Assembly (NCBI GenBank): GCA_023432005.1
Contig: JAEYVF010000102.1
Location: forward strand, 1-39,996
DNA length: 39,996 bases
Direction: 5' to 3'
Origin: Actinomycetes bacterium
GTDB taxonomy: Bacteria > Actinomycetota > Actinomycetes > Actinomycetales > Microbacteriaceae
Of this stretch, positions 7,148 through 15,474 are shown in pieces; position 1 is the first letter of the stretch; each line of letters starts with the position of its first letter. The notes beneath the pieces are model-generated. The model did not search any database and was not told the origin of the DNA. It was given only the letters and a program-made list of their open reading frames with translations. Made by a program: the position numbers and the translations under genes.

Positions 7148-8698
7148 CTACGCGGGGGTCGCCGCCGACTCGAGCTGATGTGCGACGGCCTCGCTCGCCT
7201 GGACGCGCATGCGGGTCCCCGATTCCTCGTAGTGCGTCTCGAGCACTCGCGCGCGGTCGTGCGCGAGCGCGACGAGATCCCCCCGGTCGTAGGGGATGAC
7301 GACCTCGAGCTCGACGTCGGGCAGCGGGAGGCGGCGGGCGATCTCCTCCAGGAGCTCCTCGACACCCTCGCCCGTGCGGGCTGAGACGAACACGGAATCG
7401 GGCTCGAGGCCCCGCAGCAGCATCCGGCGGTCGTCGTCGACGAGGTCGCCCTTCGTGAAGACGATGAGCTCGGGGACGTCGCGCGCGCCCGCATCCCCGA
7501 GAACGTCGCGAACGGTCGCGATCTGCGCGGCGGGGTCGGGGTGGCTGCCGTCGACCACGTGGAGGACGAGATCGGATGCCGCGACCTCCTCGAGCGTCGA
7601 GCGGAACGCCTCGACGAGCTGGTGCGGGAGGTTGCGCACGAAGCCGACCGTGTCGGCGATCGTGAAGACGCGCCCGTCGGGGGTGCGGCTGCGGCGCACC
7701 GTGGGGTCGAGGGTCGCGAACAGCGTGTTCTCGACGAGCACCCCCGCGCGCGTGATGCGGTTGAGGAGGCTCGACTTGCCCGCGTTGGTGTAGCCGGCGA
7801 TCGCGACGGCCGGCACCTGGTAGCGGTCGCGGTTGGCGCGCTTGGCCTGGCGTCCCGGCGCGAAGCCCTTGATCTGGCGACGCAGCTTCGCCATCCGCGA
7901 GTGGATGCGGCGGCGGTCGAGTTCGATCTTCGTCTCACCCGGGCCGCGCGAGCCCATGCCTTGTCCGCCGGCAGCCTGGCCGCCGGCCTGCCGCGACATC
8001 GACTCACCCCATCCGCGGAGCCTCGGCAGCAGGTACTCGAGCTGTGCGAGCTCGACCTGCGCCTTGCCCTCACGGGACTTCGCGTGCTGGCTGAAGATGT
8101 CGAGGATGACGGCCGTGCGGTCGATGACCTTGACCTTCACGGCGTCCTCCAGGGCGCGCCGCTGGCTGGGGGCGAGCTCGGTGTCGGCGACCACGGTGTC
8201 GGCGCCGACCGAGGCGACGATGTCGGCGAGCTCGGCGACCTTGCCGCGCCCGAGATAGGTCGCGGGGTCGGGATGCGGTCGCCGTTGCAGCACGCCGTCG
8301 AGCACCACGGCGCCCGCCGTCTCGGCGAGGGCTGAGAGCTCGCGCAGCGAGTTCTCCGCGTCCTCGAGCGACTCGGACGGCGTGTAGACGCCGATGAGCA
8401 CGACGTTCTCGAGGCGAACCTGTCGGTACTCGACCTCGGTGACGTCGGCGAGCTCGGTGGAGAGTCCCGCCACACGGCGCAGCGCGGCGCGTTCCTCACG
8501 GTCGAGCTGCTCGCCGTCGCGATCGCTGCCGACCGCTGTCGCTTCGTCCTGCAGGGCCGCGGCACGGCCCCCGAAGACGCGCAGGCCGGCGTGCGCGCCC
8601 TCCGTCGCGAGGATGCGGTCCAGGGCGTCGCGCGGGGCGTCGTCGCCCTGCACCTGGTCGCCCGGCTCGATCGGGGATGTCTCGCGGGATTCGCTCAT
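7148..8698 (-). CDS. hflX: Ribosome-associated GTPase HflX
   Basis: A 516-residue HflX-type GTPase, which splits stalled or stressed ribosomes. Order: a variable acidic N-terminus (1-85), the HflX nucleotide-binding domain (about 90-240: TYLGRGKVAEL, DTELAPSQRRALEDA), a coiled-coil linker with GSRGPGETKIELDRRRI, then the G domain from about 290 with P-loop GYTNAGKSSL, switch FATLDPT, DTVGFVRNLPH and FTKGD. ATG 8698 is preferred to a longer upstream frame because it follows -10-like TAGAGT (8714-8709) by ten bases and gives the expected length. It diverges from the methyltransferase gene with 43 bases between the starts. Confidence 0.93.
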   Translation of the reverse strand: MSESRETSPIEPGDQVQGDDAPRDALDRILATEGAHAGLRVFGGRAAALQDEATAVGSDRDGEQLDREERAALRRVAGLSTELADVTEVEYRQVRLENVVLIGVYTPSESLEDAENSLRELSALAETAGAVVLDGVLQRRPHPDPATYLGRGKVAELADIVASVGADTVVADTELAPSQRRALEDAVKVKVIDRTAVILDIFSQHAKSREGKAQVELAQLEYLLPRLRGWGESMSRQAGGQAAGGQGMGSRGPGETKIELDRRRIHSRMAKLRRQIKGFAPGRQAKRANRDRYQVPAVAIAGYTNAGKSSLLNRITRAGVLVENTLFATLDPTVRRSRTPDGRVFTIADTVGFVRNLPHQLVEAFRSTLEEVAASDLVLHVVDGSHPDPAAQIATVRDVLGDAGARDVPELIVFTKGDLVDDDRRMLLRGLEPDSVFVSARTGEGVEELLEEIARRLPLPDVELEVVIPYDRGDLVALAHDRARVLETHYEESGTRMRVQASEAVAHQLESAATPA

Positions 8699-8705
8699 GT
8701 TCCGG

Positions 8706-8735
8706 TTAACTCTAGTTCCTCGTTTTCGGTAGGTT
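8706..8735. promoter_or_regulatory. Divergent promoters for hflX and the methyltransferase gene
   Basis: On the plus strand TAGGTT (8730-8735) is six bases from the ATG at 8742, with a -35-like TTAACT (8706-8711) 18 bases upstream. On the minus strand TAGAGT (8714-8709) is ten bases from the hflX ATG. The two promoters overlap within 43 bases. Confidence 0.5.
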
Positions 8736-8741
8736 CTCAGC

Positions 8742-9389
8742 ATGTCGTCTGAGCACTACTTCTCAGCGTCGCCCTCCGGCGATGCGGTGCTCCGGACCAT
8801 CTCGGTGCGGCTCGCGGGTCGTGAACTGCAGGTGACGACCGCCAACGGCATCTTCAGCCCGGAGCGCGTCGACACCGGCACCCAGGTGCTGCTCGCCCAC
8901 ACACCCGCCCCGCCTCCCGGTGGCCACTTCCTCGATCTCGGCTGCGGGTGGGGGCCCGTCGCACTGAGCCTCGCGCTCGAGTCGCCCCGTGCCACCGTGT
9001 GGGCGGTCGACGTGAACGAGCGAGCGCTCGACATGGTGCGGCGCAACGCCGAGGCGCTCGGCCTCGACAATGTCAACGTCTGCCGGCCCGAGGATGTTCC
9101 CGCCGAGGTGCGCTTCCGCACCATCTGGTCGAATCCGCCCATCCGCGTCGGGAAGAACGAGCTGCACGCGATGCTCTCCCACTGGCTCCCCCGGCTCGAC
9201 GTCGGCTCGGATGCATGGCTCGTCGTCGCGCGCAATCTCGGCTCCGACTCGCTGCACCGCTGGTTGCAGGGCGAGCTGCCCTCCGACTTCACCGTGCTGC
9301 GCGCCGCCACGAGCAAGGGCTACCGCGTGCTCCGCGTGCGTCACCGCTCGGGAACCGGGCTCACCCAGCCCATCGAGGTCGTCGGCTGA
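8742..9389 (+). CDS. Class I SAM-dependent methyltransferase (MTS/RsmC-like)
   Basis: A 215-residue protein with a small methyltransferase (MTS) domain. The SAM-binding motif I DLGCGWGPVALSLA is near residue 65, the acidic loop AVDVNERALDMVRRN near 90, and the catalytic-type NPPIRVGK near 131. The NPP(I/F) motif is typical of N-methylation of bases in RNA, as in RsmC. The ancestral RsmC N-domain is reduced to about 50 residues (HYFSASPSGDAV...ITTANGIFSPERVDTGT type). A 16S rRNA guanine target is a reasonable guess but unproven. It converges on dapF with only seven bases between the stops. Confidence 0.82.
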   Translation: MSSEHYFSASPSGDAVLRTISVRLAGRELQVTTANGIFSPERVDTGTQVLLAHTPAPPPGGHFLDLGCGWGPVALSLALESPRATVWAVDVNERALDMVRRNAEALGLDNVNVCRPEDVPAEVRFRTIWSNPPIRVGKNELHAMLSHWLPRLDVGSDAWLVVARNLGSDSLHRWLQGELPSDFTVLRAATSKGYRVLRVRHRSGTGLTQPIEVVG

Positions 9390-9396
9390 CGCGAGG

Positions 9397-10263
9397 CTAG
9401 GGCAGGGCGACGGTGCCGTCGAAGACGAGCTGCGCGGGCCCGCTCAGGTGCACGTGCCCCCCGGCGACGCGCACCCCGACCTCGCCACCGGGGACTCTCA
9501 CGCGCCAGGCGTCCGGCGCGCCCTCCCCCGCCCAGGAACGCGTCGCGATGGCCGCGGCCGCGGCTCCCGTGCCGCACGACAGGGTCTCGCCGCTGCCGCG
9601 CTCGTGAACCCGCATCCGGATGCGGCCGACGCCGCCCGACACGAGCGGCTCTCCGGGCACGACGAACTCGACGTTCGCGCCGTCGGGAGGCGCGGGTGCG
9701 ACGACGGGCGGCTCGCTCAGGTCGAGCGCCTCGAGCTCGTCGTCATCGGCGAGGGCGACCACGACGTGCGGGTTGCCGACGCCGACGGCGAGGCCGGGGC
9801 GGTCGACGTCGAGGCGCCCGGCCGAGACCATGGCCTCCCCTGCCACGACGAAGGGTCCGAGATCCACCTCGAATCCGTCGTCGAGGCGCGTGAGCATCCG
9901 CACGCCGCCGCGCGTGCCCACGGGCACCGTCTCTCCCACCTCGAGCTCGAGCAGCCCCTCGGAGAGCAGGTAGGCGCCGTACACGCGGATGCCGTTGCCA
10001 CACATCTCCGCGGGGCTGCCATCGGCGTTGTGGTAGTCCATGAACCACTCGGCGCCCGGGTCCTCGGCGAGGGCGGCGGCACCCTCGGGGAGGTTCGCGG
10101 AGCGCACCGCTCGGATGACGCCGTCGCCCCCGACACCGAAGTGGCGGTCGGCGAGCGCCGCGATCCGGGCGGCGTCGAGCTCGAGATCGCCGTCCGGGTC
10201 GCTGAACAGCACGAAATCGTTGCCCGTGCCGTGGCCCTTCGTGAAGGCGATGTCGATGCTCAC
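9397..10263 (-). CDS. dapF: Diaminopimelate epimerase
   Basis: A 288-residue PLP-independent racemase converting LL- to meso-diaminopimelate, used for lysine and for peptidoglycan cross-links. The two catalytic cysteines are visible: Cys88 in AEMCGNGIRV and Cys230 in TLSCGTGA. Substrate-binding signatures GTGNDFVLF (12-20) and GNPHVVV (163-169) are present. The GTG start at 10263 overlaps the miaA stop (GTGA), so translation is coupled to miaA. It is the last gene of miaB-miaA-dapF, the same order as in M. tuberculosis. Confidence 0.95.
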   Translation of the reverse strand: MSIDIAFTKGHGTGNDFVLFSDPDGDLELDAARIAALADRHFGVGGDGVIRAVRSANLPEGAAALAEDPGAEWFMDYHNADGSPAEMCGNGIRVYGAYLLSEGLLELEVGETVPVGTRGGVRMLTRLDDGFEVDLGPFVVAGEAMVSAGRLDVDRPGLAVGVGNPHVVVALADDDELEALDLSEPPVVAPAPPDGANVEFVVPGEPLVSGGVGRIRMRVHERGSGETLSCGTGAAAAAIATRSWAGEGAPDAWRVRVPGGEVGVRVAGGHVHLSGPAQLVFDGTVALP

Positions 10264-11192
10264 CCGGGAAGCCTACCGGCGGCGGACATCACGGCAGCGT
10301 GCGTGGCGGCGACGCGGTCCGGGTCGTCGGCGTGGAGCCACAGGGTGTCGCGCGATCGCCCGAACCACGAGACCTGGCGGCGCGCGTAGCGTCGCGTCAG
10401 CGCCTGCGTCTCGGCGATCGCCGCACCTCGATCGAGCCGACCGTCGAGCTGCGCGAGCGCCTGCGCGTAGCCGATCGCGCGGCTCGCCGTCGTGCCGAGC
10501 CCCGCGGGGCGCAGGCGGGCGACCTCGTCGACGAGGCCCGCCTCCCACATCCGCTCCACGCGCGCGTCGAGCCGCGGCACGAGCTTCTCGCGCTCGAGGC
10601 GCAGGCCCACGAGCACCGTCGGTCGCCAGGTGCCGCCCTCCTCGGGAAGGCCGGACCCGAACGGCTCTCCCGTGAGCTCGATCACCTCGAGCGCGCGGAC
10701 GAGGCGGCGCGCGTTCCGCGGCCCGATCGCCTCAGCGGCCTCCGGGTCGCTCTCGCGCAAGCGGGCGTGGAGGGCGCCGGGACCGCGCTCCGCGAGCTCC
10801 TCCTCCAGCCGGGCGCGGATGCCGGGGTCGGTTCCCGGGAAGCGGAAGTCGTAGACGACGCTCGAGACGTACAGGCCGCTGCCGCCCACGAGGATCGGCA
10901 CGGCGCCGCGCGCGATCGCGTCGGCGATCACCGTGCGCGCCTCGCGCTGGTACCGGGCGACGCTCGCCTCCTCGTGTGGTTCGAGCACGTCGAAGAGCCG
11001 GTGCGGGATGCCGCGCCGCTCGCTCTCGGGCACCTTGGCGGTGCCGATGTCCATGCCGCGGTACAGCTGCATCGCATCGGCGTTGACGATCTCGGTCTCC
11101 AGGCCGGATGCCGCGAGCCGCTCCGCGAGGTCGAGCGCGAGATCGGACTTGCCCGTACCGGTGGCGCCGACGACGCCGACGAGCAGGCTCAC
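10260..11192 (-). CDS. miaA: tRNA dimethylallyltransferase
   Basis: A 310-residue enzyme that adds a dimethylallyl group to A37 of tRNAs reading UNN codons. The product is the substrate of MiaB, encoded just upstream. P-loop GATGTGKS at 9-16, then the substrate loop VNADAMQLYRGMDIGTAK, and LVGGSGLYV near 100. The GTG at 11192 overlaps the miaB stop (GTGA). A longer frame reaching 11291 lies inside miaB and is not needed. The downstream end overlaps dapF by four bases. Confidence 0.94.
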   Translation of the reverse strand: MSLLVGVVGATGTGKSDLALDLAERLAASGLETEIVNADAMQLYRGMDIGTAKVPESERRGIPHRLFDVLEPHEEASVARYQREARTVIADAIARGAVPILVGGSGLYVSSVVYDFRFPGTDPGIRARLEEELAERGPGALHARLRESDPEAAEAIGPRNARRLVRALEVIELTGEPFGSGLPEEGGTWRPTVLVGLRLEREKLVPRLDARVERMWEAGLVDEVARLRPAGLGTTASRAIGYAQALAQLDGRLDRGAAIAETQALTRRYARRQVSWFGRSRDTLWLHADDPDRVAATHAAVMSAAGRLPG

Positions 11193-12703
11193 GCGGGGCG
11201 CAGGCCCGGCAACCCGAGGTTCACGCTGCGACCGCCGCCGACGCCCCCGTGGGCGGGGACGGCGCACGACTCGGCCTCGGCGCGGTCCCACGCGTCGCCG
11301 GCGCGCGTGCGGCGGATGGGGAGGGCCGGTCCCGCGGGGGACGCGATGAGGTAGTGCGGCGTGGCGCGCGTCACGGTGACGCTCACGATGTCGCCGGGTC
11401 GGGGAACGGCGCCGCCCTCCGGCACGTCGAAGTGCACGAGGCGGTTGTCCTCCGCGCGCCCCGACATGCGGCGGGTCTCGCCGTCGCGTCGGCCTTCGCC
11501 GGTGGCGACGAGCACCTCGACGGGGGTGCCGACGAGCTTCTGCGCCTCCTCCCCCGAGATGCGCTCCTGCAGCTCGATGAGGCGCTCGTAGCGCTCCTGC
11601 ACGACCTCCTTGGGCAGCTGGTCGGGCATCGTCGCGGCGGGCGTGCCGGGGCGGATCGAGTACTGGAAGGTGAACGCGGACGCGAAGCGCGACTGCTCGA
11701 CGACGCGCAGCGTCTCGGCGAAGTCCTCCTCCGTCTCACCCGGGAACCCGACGATGATGTCGGTCGAGATGGCGGCGTGCGGGATGCGGTCGCGCACGCG
11801 GTCGAGGATGCCGAGGAAGCGCTCGGAGCGGTACGACCGGCGCATGGCGCGCAGCATGCGGTCGGACCCCGACTGCAGCGGCATGTGCAGCTGCGGCATG
11901 ACGTTCGGCGTCTCGGCCATCGCGTCGATGACGTCGTCCGTGAACGCGGCGGGGTGCGGGCTCGTGAACCGCACACGCTCGAGGCCGTCGATATCGCCCG
12001 CGGCGCGCAGGAGCTTGCTGAACGCCTGACGATCGCCGAACTCGACGCCGTAGGAGTTGACGTTCTGGCCGAGGAGCGTGACCTCGATGGCGCCGTCGTC
12101 GACGAGGGCCTGGATCTCGGCGAGGATGTCGCCGGGCCGGCGGTCCTTCTCCTTGCCGCGCAGCGAGGGCACGATGCAGAAGGTGCACGTGTTGTTGCAG
12201 CCGACGGAGATCGACACCCAGCCCGAGTAGGTGTTCTCGCGGCGCGTCGGGAGCGTCGAGGGGAACACCTCGAGCGACTCGAGGATCTCGAGCTGCGCCT
12301 CGCCGTTGTGCCGGGCGCGCTCGAGGAGCGTGGGGAGAGCGCCCATGTTGTGGGTGCCGAACACGACGTCGACCCAGGGAGCCTTCTCGAGGATGACGTT
12401 CTTGTCCTTCTGGGCGAGGCATCCGCCGACGGCGATCTGCATACCCTCGTGGCTGCGCTTCGTCGCCGCGAGATGCCCGAGCGTGCCGTAGAGCTTGTTG
12501 TCGGCGTTCTCGCGCACGGCGCACGTGTTGATGACCACGATGTCGGCTTCGCCCTCGGTGGCGCGCACGTAGCCCGCGGCCTCGAGGGAGCCCGAGAGCC
12601 GCTCGGAGTCGTGCACGTTCATCTGGCAGCCGAACGTGCGCACCTCGTAGGTGCGCGGGGCGGACGTGGACCGTCCCTCCGTGGCGGCGTCGAGCAGGGT
12701 CAT
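11189..12703 (-). CDS. miaB: tRNA-2-methylthio-N6-dimethylallyladenosine synthase
   Basis: A 504-residue radical-SAM methylthiotransferase that converts i6A37 to ms2i6A37. The N-terminal UPF0004 domain supplies three cysteines (Cys26 in FGCQMN, Cys61, Cys95) for the auxiliary [4Fe-4S] cluster. The radical-SAM triad is Cys169, Cys173 and Cys176 in GCNNTCTFCIVP. A TRAM domain lies at about 380-445. The last roughly 50 residues, rich in Gly, Ala and Arg, go beyond the usual end of the family. Upstream TAGACT lies ten bases before the ATG, so the leader would be very short. It heads the coupled run miaB-miaA-dapF. Confidence 0.95.
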   Translation of the reverse strand: MTLLDAATEGRSTSAPRTYEVRTFGCQMNVHDSERLSGSLEAAGYVRATEGEADIVVINTCAVRENADNKLYGTLGHLAATKRSHEGMQIAVGGCLAQKDKNVILEKAPWVDVVFGTHNMGALPTLLERARHNGEAQLEILESLEVFPSTLPTRRENTYSGWVSISVGCNNTCTFCIVPSLRGKEKDRRPGDILAEIQALVDDGAIEVTLLGQNVNSYGVEFGDRQAFSKLLRAAGDIDGLERVRFTSPHPAAFTDDVIDAMAETPNVMPQLHMPLQSGSDRMLRAMRRSYRSERFLGILDRVRDRIPHAAISTDIIVGFPGETEEDFAETLRVVEQSRFASAFTFQYSIRPGTPAATMPDQLPKEVVQERYERLIELQERISGEEAQKLVGTPVEVLVATGEGRRDGETRRMSGRAEDNRLVHFDVPEGGAVPRPGDIVSVTVTRATPHYLIASPAGPALPIRRTRAGDAWDRAEAESCAVPAHGGVGGGRSVNLGLPGLRPA

Positions 12704-12754
12704 GGTGCCGCCAAGTCTACGTCGAGGGGGCCGGATGCCGCGCTGCGCGCGGCG

Positions 12755-13201
12755 TCAGCCGCGCGTGAGCGAGAGGGTGAAGGTGCCGCCGTCATAGCTG
12801 CCGGTGGCGTCGATCGGGGCGTCGGGTCCGGCGTAGGCGCCGGAGATCTCGACGGGGCCGTCGTCGAACTCGATGTGGATGGCGACGGTGTCGCCCGTCT
12901 GCGTCCAGGTGTCGCTCGCGGCGGCGCCGGTCGTCTCCTCGGCGACGCCGTGCGGATCGAAGGAGAAGGTCCAGCTGACGGTGCCGTCGTCCTCGAGCTC
13001 GAGGACCCACCCGTCGCCGTCCGAATCGACGCCGCTCCAGGTGGTGCCGGCGAGCTCGGATGCGGGGGTGGCGCTTTCGCTCGGCGCGCTCGACGGCGTG
13101 GGAGCGGACGCCCCGGGAACGCATCCGAGGAGCGTCACGAACGCGAGCGCGACGCCCGCGGCCGCCGCGACCGACCGCAGACGACGGGGGGTGGTCGTCA
13201 T
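12755..13201 (-). CDS. Small lipoprotein, function unknown
   Basis: A 148-residue secreted lipoprotein. It has a signal peptide with Arg-rich start, hydrophobic core (10-24) and lipobox LLGC with Cys27 as the lipidated residue. Next comes a Ser/Pro/Thr/Ala linker (28-50) and a compact beta-rich domain (50-148: GTTWSGVDSDGDGWVLELEDDGTVSW..., ending TGSYDGGTFTLSL). The repeated W/G beta pattern resembles small lipocalin-like or META-like domains, but I cannot assign a family. It lies between recX and miaB in the same direction. Its -10 TAGGGT starts with the recX stop codon and is six bases from the ATG. Confidence 0.75.
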   Translation of the reverse strand: MTTTPRRLRSVAAAAGVALAFVTLLGCVPGASAPTPSSAPSESATPASELAGTTWSGVDSDGDGWVLELEDDGTVSWTFSFDPHGVAEETTGAAASDTWTQTGDTVAIHIEFDDGPVEISGAYAGPDAPIDATGSYDGGTFTLSLTRG

Positions 13202-13207
13202 GGAGCG

Positions 13208-13213
13208 ACCCTA
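13208..13213 (-). promoter_or_regulatory. -10 element for the lipoprotein gene, overlapping the recX stop
   Basis: TAGGGT sits six bases before the ATG at 13201. Its first three bases are the recX stop codon TAG (13213-13211). Confidence 0.45.
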
Positions 13214-13900
13214 GCGGAACCGCACCACCGAGCCGGAGGAGCGCATGGGGAGCGCCTCGTCGACGGCGGCGCGCACCGTGCTGCCGGAGTACCCGCGGCG
13301 CGCGAGGTAGGAGCTCAAGCGCCGCACGGCGGCGTCGCGATCGATGCCCCCGAGCTGGAGGGCCCGCTTCCGAGCGAGCTCGCGCGCACGAGCGAGCTCC
13401 TCGCTCGTGTCGACGAGGTCGAGAGCGTACTCGATCGCCGCAGGCGCGAGCATGCGCCGGGTGAGCTCCGCCGCGATGGCGGTGCGCCCGAGGCCCTTGC
13501 GCTCCTGGAGCGTCGCGACGAGCTTCTGCGCGAGTGCCGCGTCGTCGATGAGGCCGACGCGCGCGAGTCGATCGCACTCGCGTGCGATGCCCGCGTCGTC
13601 GATGCCCGCGTCGCGCAGCACGCGCTCGAGCTCACGGCGGGAGAGGTCCCGCCGTGTGAGCGCCTTGAGCGAGAGCTTCTCGGCGTCGAGGGCGATGTCG
13701 CGCTCGGCGTCGCTCAGCCGGGCGCACGCGTCGTCGACGTCGGAGCCCCACTCGTCGTTCCACTCGGGCTCGATCGCGTCGTCGGACCCGAGGTCGTGCG
13801 CTGAACCGCCCGTCCGAGCCGGAGCGGACGAGACCGACGCCCGGGCGCCGAACAGGTAGCTGACGGGTGCGAGTCGGCCGTCGGTCTCGTCCATGGTCAT
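13211..13900 (-). CDS. recX: Regulatory protein RecX
   Basis: A 229-residue RecX, which binds and caps RecA filaments and limits their activity. The C-terminal 150 residues contain the three-helix repeats typical of the family: KALTRRDLSRRELERVLRDAG, VGLIDDAALAQKLVATLQERKGLGRTAIAAEL, and the last repeat with LSSYLARRGYSG. The first 60 residues are acidic and poorly conserved. Start: ATG 13900 or the in-frame ATG 13894; GGAGG is three and nine bases away respectively, so 13894 has the better spacing. It follows recA by 13 bases and is surely co-transcribed under the recA LexA box. Confidence 0.9.
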   Translation of the reverse strand: MTMDETDGRLAPVSYLFGARASVSSAPARTGGSAHDLGSDDAIEPEWNDEWGSDVDDACARLSDAERDIALDAEKLSLKALTRRDLSRRELERVLRDAGIDDAGIARECDRLARVGLIDDAALAQKLVATLQERKGLGRTAIAAELTRRMLAPAAIEYALDLVDTSEELARARELARKRALQLGGIDRDAAVRRLSSYLARRGYSGSTVRAAVDEALPMRSSGSVVRFR

Positions 13901-13913
13901 GCTCCTCCGCGAC

Positions 13914-14990
13914 TCACTCGCCCGCGGCCTTGCGGGCCGCGAGCTTGTCCTCGAGGGAGTCGACGTTCGCCCCGGCCTGAGCGGCCTTGCCCGCCGCGCC
14001 GATGCCGAGCTTGGAGAGGATCTTCTGCTCGATCTCGGCCGCGACGTCGGGGTTCTGGAGGAGGAAGTTTCGGGCGTTCTCCTTGCCCTGACCGAGCTGG
14101 TCGCCGTCGTAGGTGTACCAGGCGCCGGACTTGCGCACGATCTCGTGCTCGACGCCGTAGTCGATGAGGCTCCCCTCGCGCGAGATGCCCACGCCGTAGA
14201 GGATGTCGAACTCGGCCTGCTTGAAGGGCGGCGCCATCTTGTTCTTGACGACCTTGACGCGCGTGCGGTTCCCGACCGCCTCTGTGCCGTCCTTGAGGGT
14301 CTCGATGCGGCGGATGTCGAGACGCACCGATGCGTAGAACTTGAGGGCCTTGCCGCCCGCGGTGGTCTCGGGGCTTCCGAAGAACACGCCGATCTTCTCG
14401 CGCAGCTGGTTGATGAAGATCATCGTGGTCTGGGTCTGGTTGAGACCACCCGTGAGCTTGCGGAGCGCCTGCGACATGAGGCGCGCCTGGAGGCCGACGT
14501 GGCTGTCGCCCATCTCGCCCTCGATCTCGGCCTTCGGCACGAGCGCTGCGACGGAGTCGACGACGATGAGGTCGATCGAGCCCGAGCGCACGAGCATGTC
14601 GGCGATCTCGAGCGCCTGCTCACCGGTGTCGGGCTGCGACACGAGGAGCGCGTCGATGTCGACGCCGAGCTTCTTCGCGTACTCGGGGTCGAGCGCGTGC
14701 TCCGCGTCGATGAAGGCGGCGATGCCTCCGGCTCGTTGCGCGTTCGCGATGGCGTGCAGCGTGAGCGTCGTCTTACCCGACGATTCCGGGCCGTAGATCT
14801 CGACGATGCGGCCTCGGGGCAGGCCCCCGATGCCGAGCGCGACGTCGAGGGCGATGGAACCCGTGGGGATCACGGCGACGGGCGCGCGCTCGTCGCTGCC
14901 GAGCCGCATGACGGTTCCCTTGCCGAACTGACGGTCGATCTGCGCGAGGGCGACCTCGAGGGCCTTCTCGCGGTCTGCAGGTGTAGGCAT
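13914..14990 (-). CDS. recA: Recombinase RecA
   Basis: A 358-residue RecA. It polymerises on single-stranded DNA, promotes strand exchange and triggers LexA cleavage. Walker A GPESSGKTT at 67-75, Walker B LIVVDSVAAL near 140, L1 EGEMGDSHVG, and L2 INQLREKIGVFFGSPETTAGG. No intein is present, unlike M. tuberculosis RecA. The ATG at 14990 has AAGGAG nine bases upstream, and the longer frame to 15197 is leader. Transcription starts at the SOS promoter near 15200, leaving a leader of about 200 bases. Next gene recX follows after 13 bases. Confidence 0.97.
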   Translation of the reverse strand: MPTPADREKALEVALAQIDRQFGKGTVMRLGSDERAPVAVIPTGSIALDVALGIGGLPRGRIVEIYGPESSGKTTLTLHAIANAQRAGGIAAFIDAEHALDPEYAKKLGVDIDALLVSQPDTGEQALEIADMLVRSGSIDLIVVDSVAALVPKAEIEGEMGDSHVGLQARLMSQALRKLTGGLNQTQTTMIFINQLREKIGVFFGSPETTAGGKALKFYASVRLDIRRIETLKDGTEAVGNRTRVKVVKNKMAPPFKQAEFDILYGVGISREGSLIDYGVEHEIVRKSGAWYTYDGDQLGQGKENARNFLLQNPDVAAEIEQKILSKLGIGAAGKAAQAGANVDSLEDKLAARKAAGE

Positions 14991-15187
14991 GTGCCCGGTC
15001 TCCTTCTGTGTCGTGTTCCATGCGCCCAACGGCTGTCGGCCCTTCGTCGACCGGTGGTGCAAGGACGACGCTCTCGCGACAGGGCTGATGTCTCCATCTC
15101 GGGACGTCGCCGACGCTACGCCCGCCCACCGACATCCGAAGGGAGCGACGGGCGGAACTGTCGACAACGACTCTTCGACGGATCCTG
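14991..15187 (-). other. Long 5' leader of recA
   Basis: About 200 bases lie between the predicted start and the recA ATG. I see no conserved gene. A short frame starting at an ATG near 15097 overlaps the recA start out of frame, and could be a shadow or an upstream ORF. Confidence 0.4.
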
Positions 15188-15193
15188 TGGAGG

Positions 15194-15222
15194 ACACTAC
15201 AGAAAATCGAACCGATGTTCGA
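15194..15222 (-). promoter_or_regulatory. recA promoter with perfect LexA box
   Basis: TCGAACCGATGTTCGA (15207-15222) is a perfect TCGAAC-N4-GTTCGA LexA site. On the minus strand its TCGAAC (15222-15217) stands in the -35 position, 17 bases from the -10 TAGTGT (15199-15194). This is the same geometry as in the LysM promoter. Confidence 0.9.
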
Positions 15223-15252
15223 GACGCGGGCGGCGTGTCGCGGCCGGACGCG

Positions 15253-15474
15253 TCAGGCGCGCGGGTCGCGGAGGCCGGCGCCGTGCCAGCGTTCGCGCGG
15301 TACGTCCTGCGCGCGGCACAGCGCCAGCCACACCTCGCCGGCCGGGATGCCCGCTTCGAGCGCGGCCTCGGGCGTGCGGTTGCCGAGGGCCACGATCACC
15401 GAGTCGCGCACGAGGACACGACCGAACTGCCCGAACTCGTCGGCGACGGCCCGGTGGAACTCGCTGACCTTCAG
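15253..15474 (-). CDS. DUF3046 protein with probable CTG start
   Basis: A 73-residue protein matching DUF3046, which lies beside recA in most actinomycetes (Rv2738c in M. tuberculosis). Recognisable: KVSEFHRAVADEFG at the N-terminus, AGIPAGEVWLALCRAQDVPRERWHG and the closing GLRDP. The family begins (M)KxSEF; here the first codon of that match is CTG (15474-15472), overlapping the stop of the upstream regulator as CTGA. No ATG, GTG or TTG occurs in frame within the preceding 70 bases. The first GTG inside the gene would remove about 20 conserved residues. Translation probably restarts after the upstream stop. Function unknown. Confidence 0.82.
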   Translation of the reverse strand: MKVSEFHRAVADEFGQFGRVLVRDSVIVALGNRTPEAALEAGIPAGEVWLALCRAQDVPRERWHGAGLRDPRA

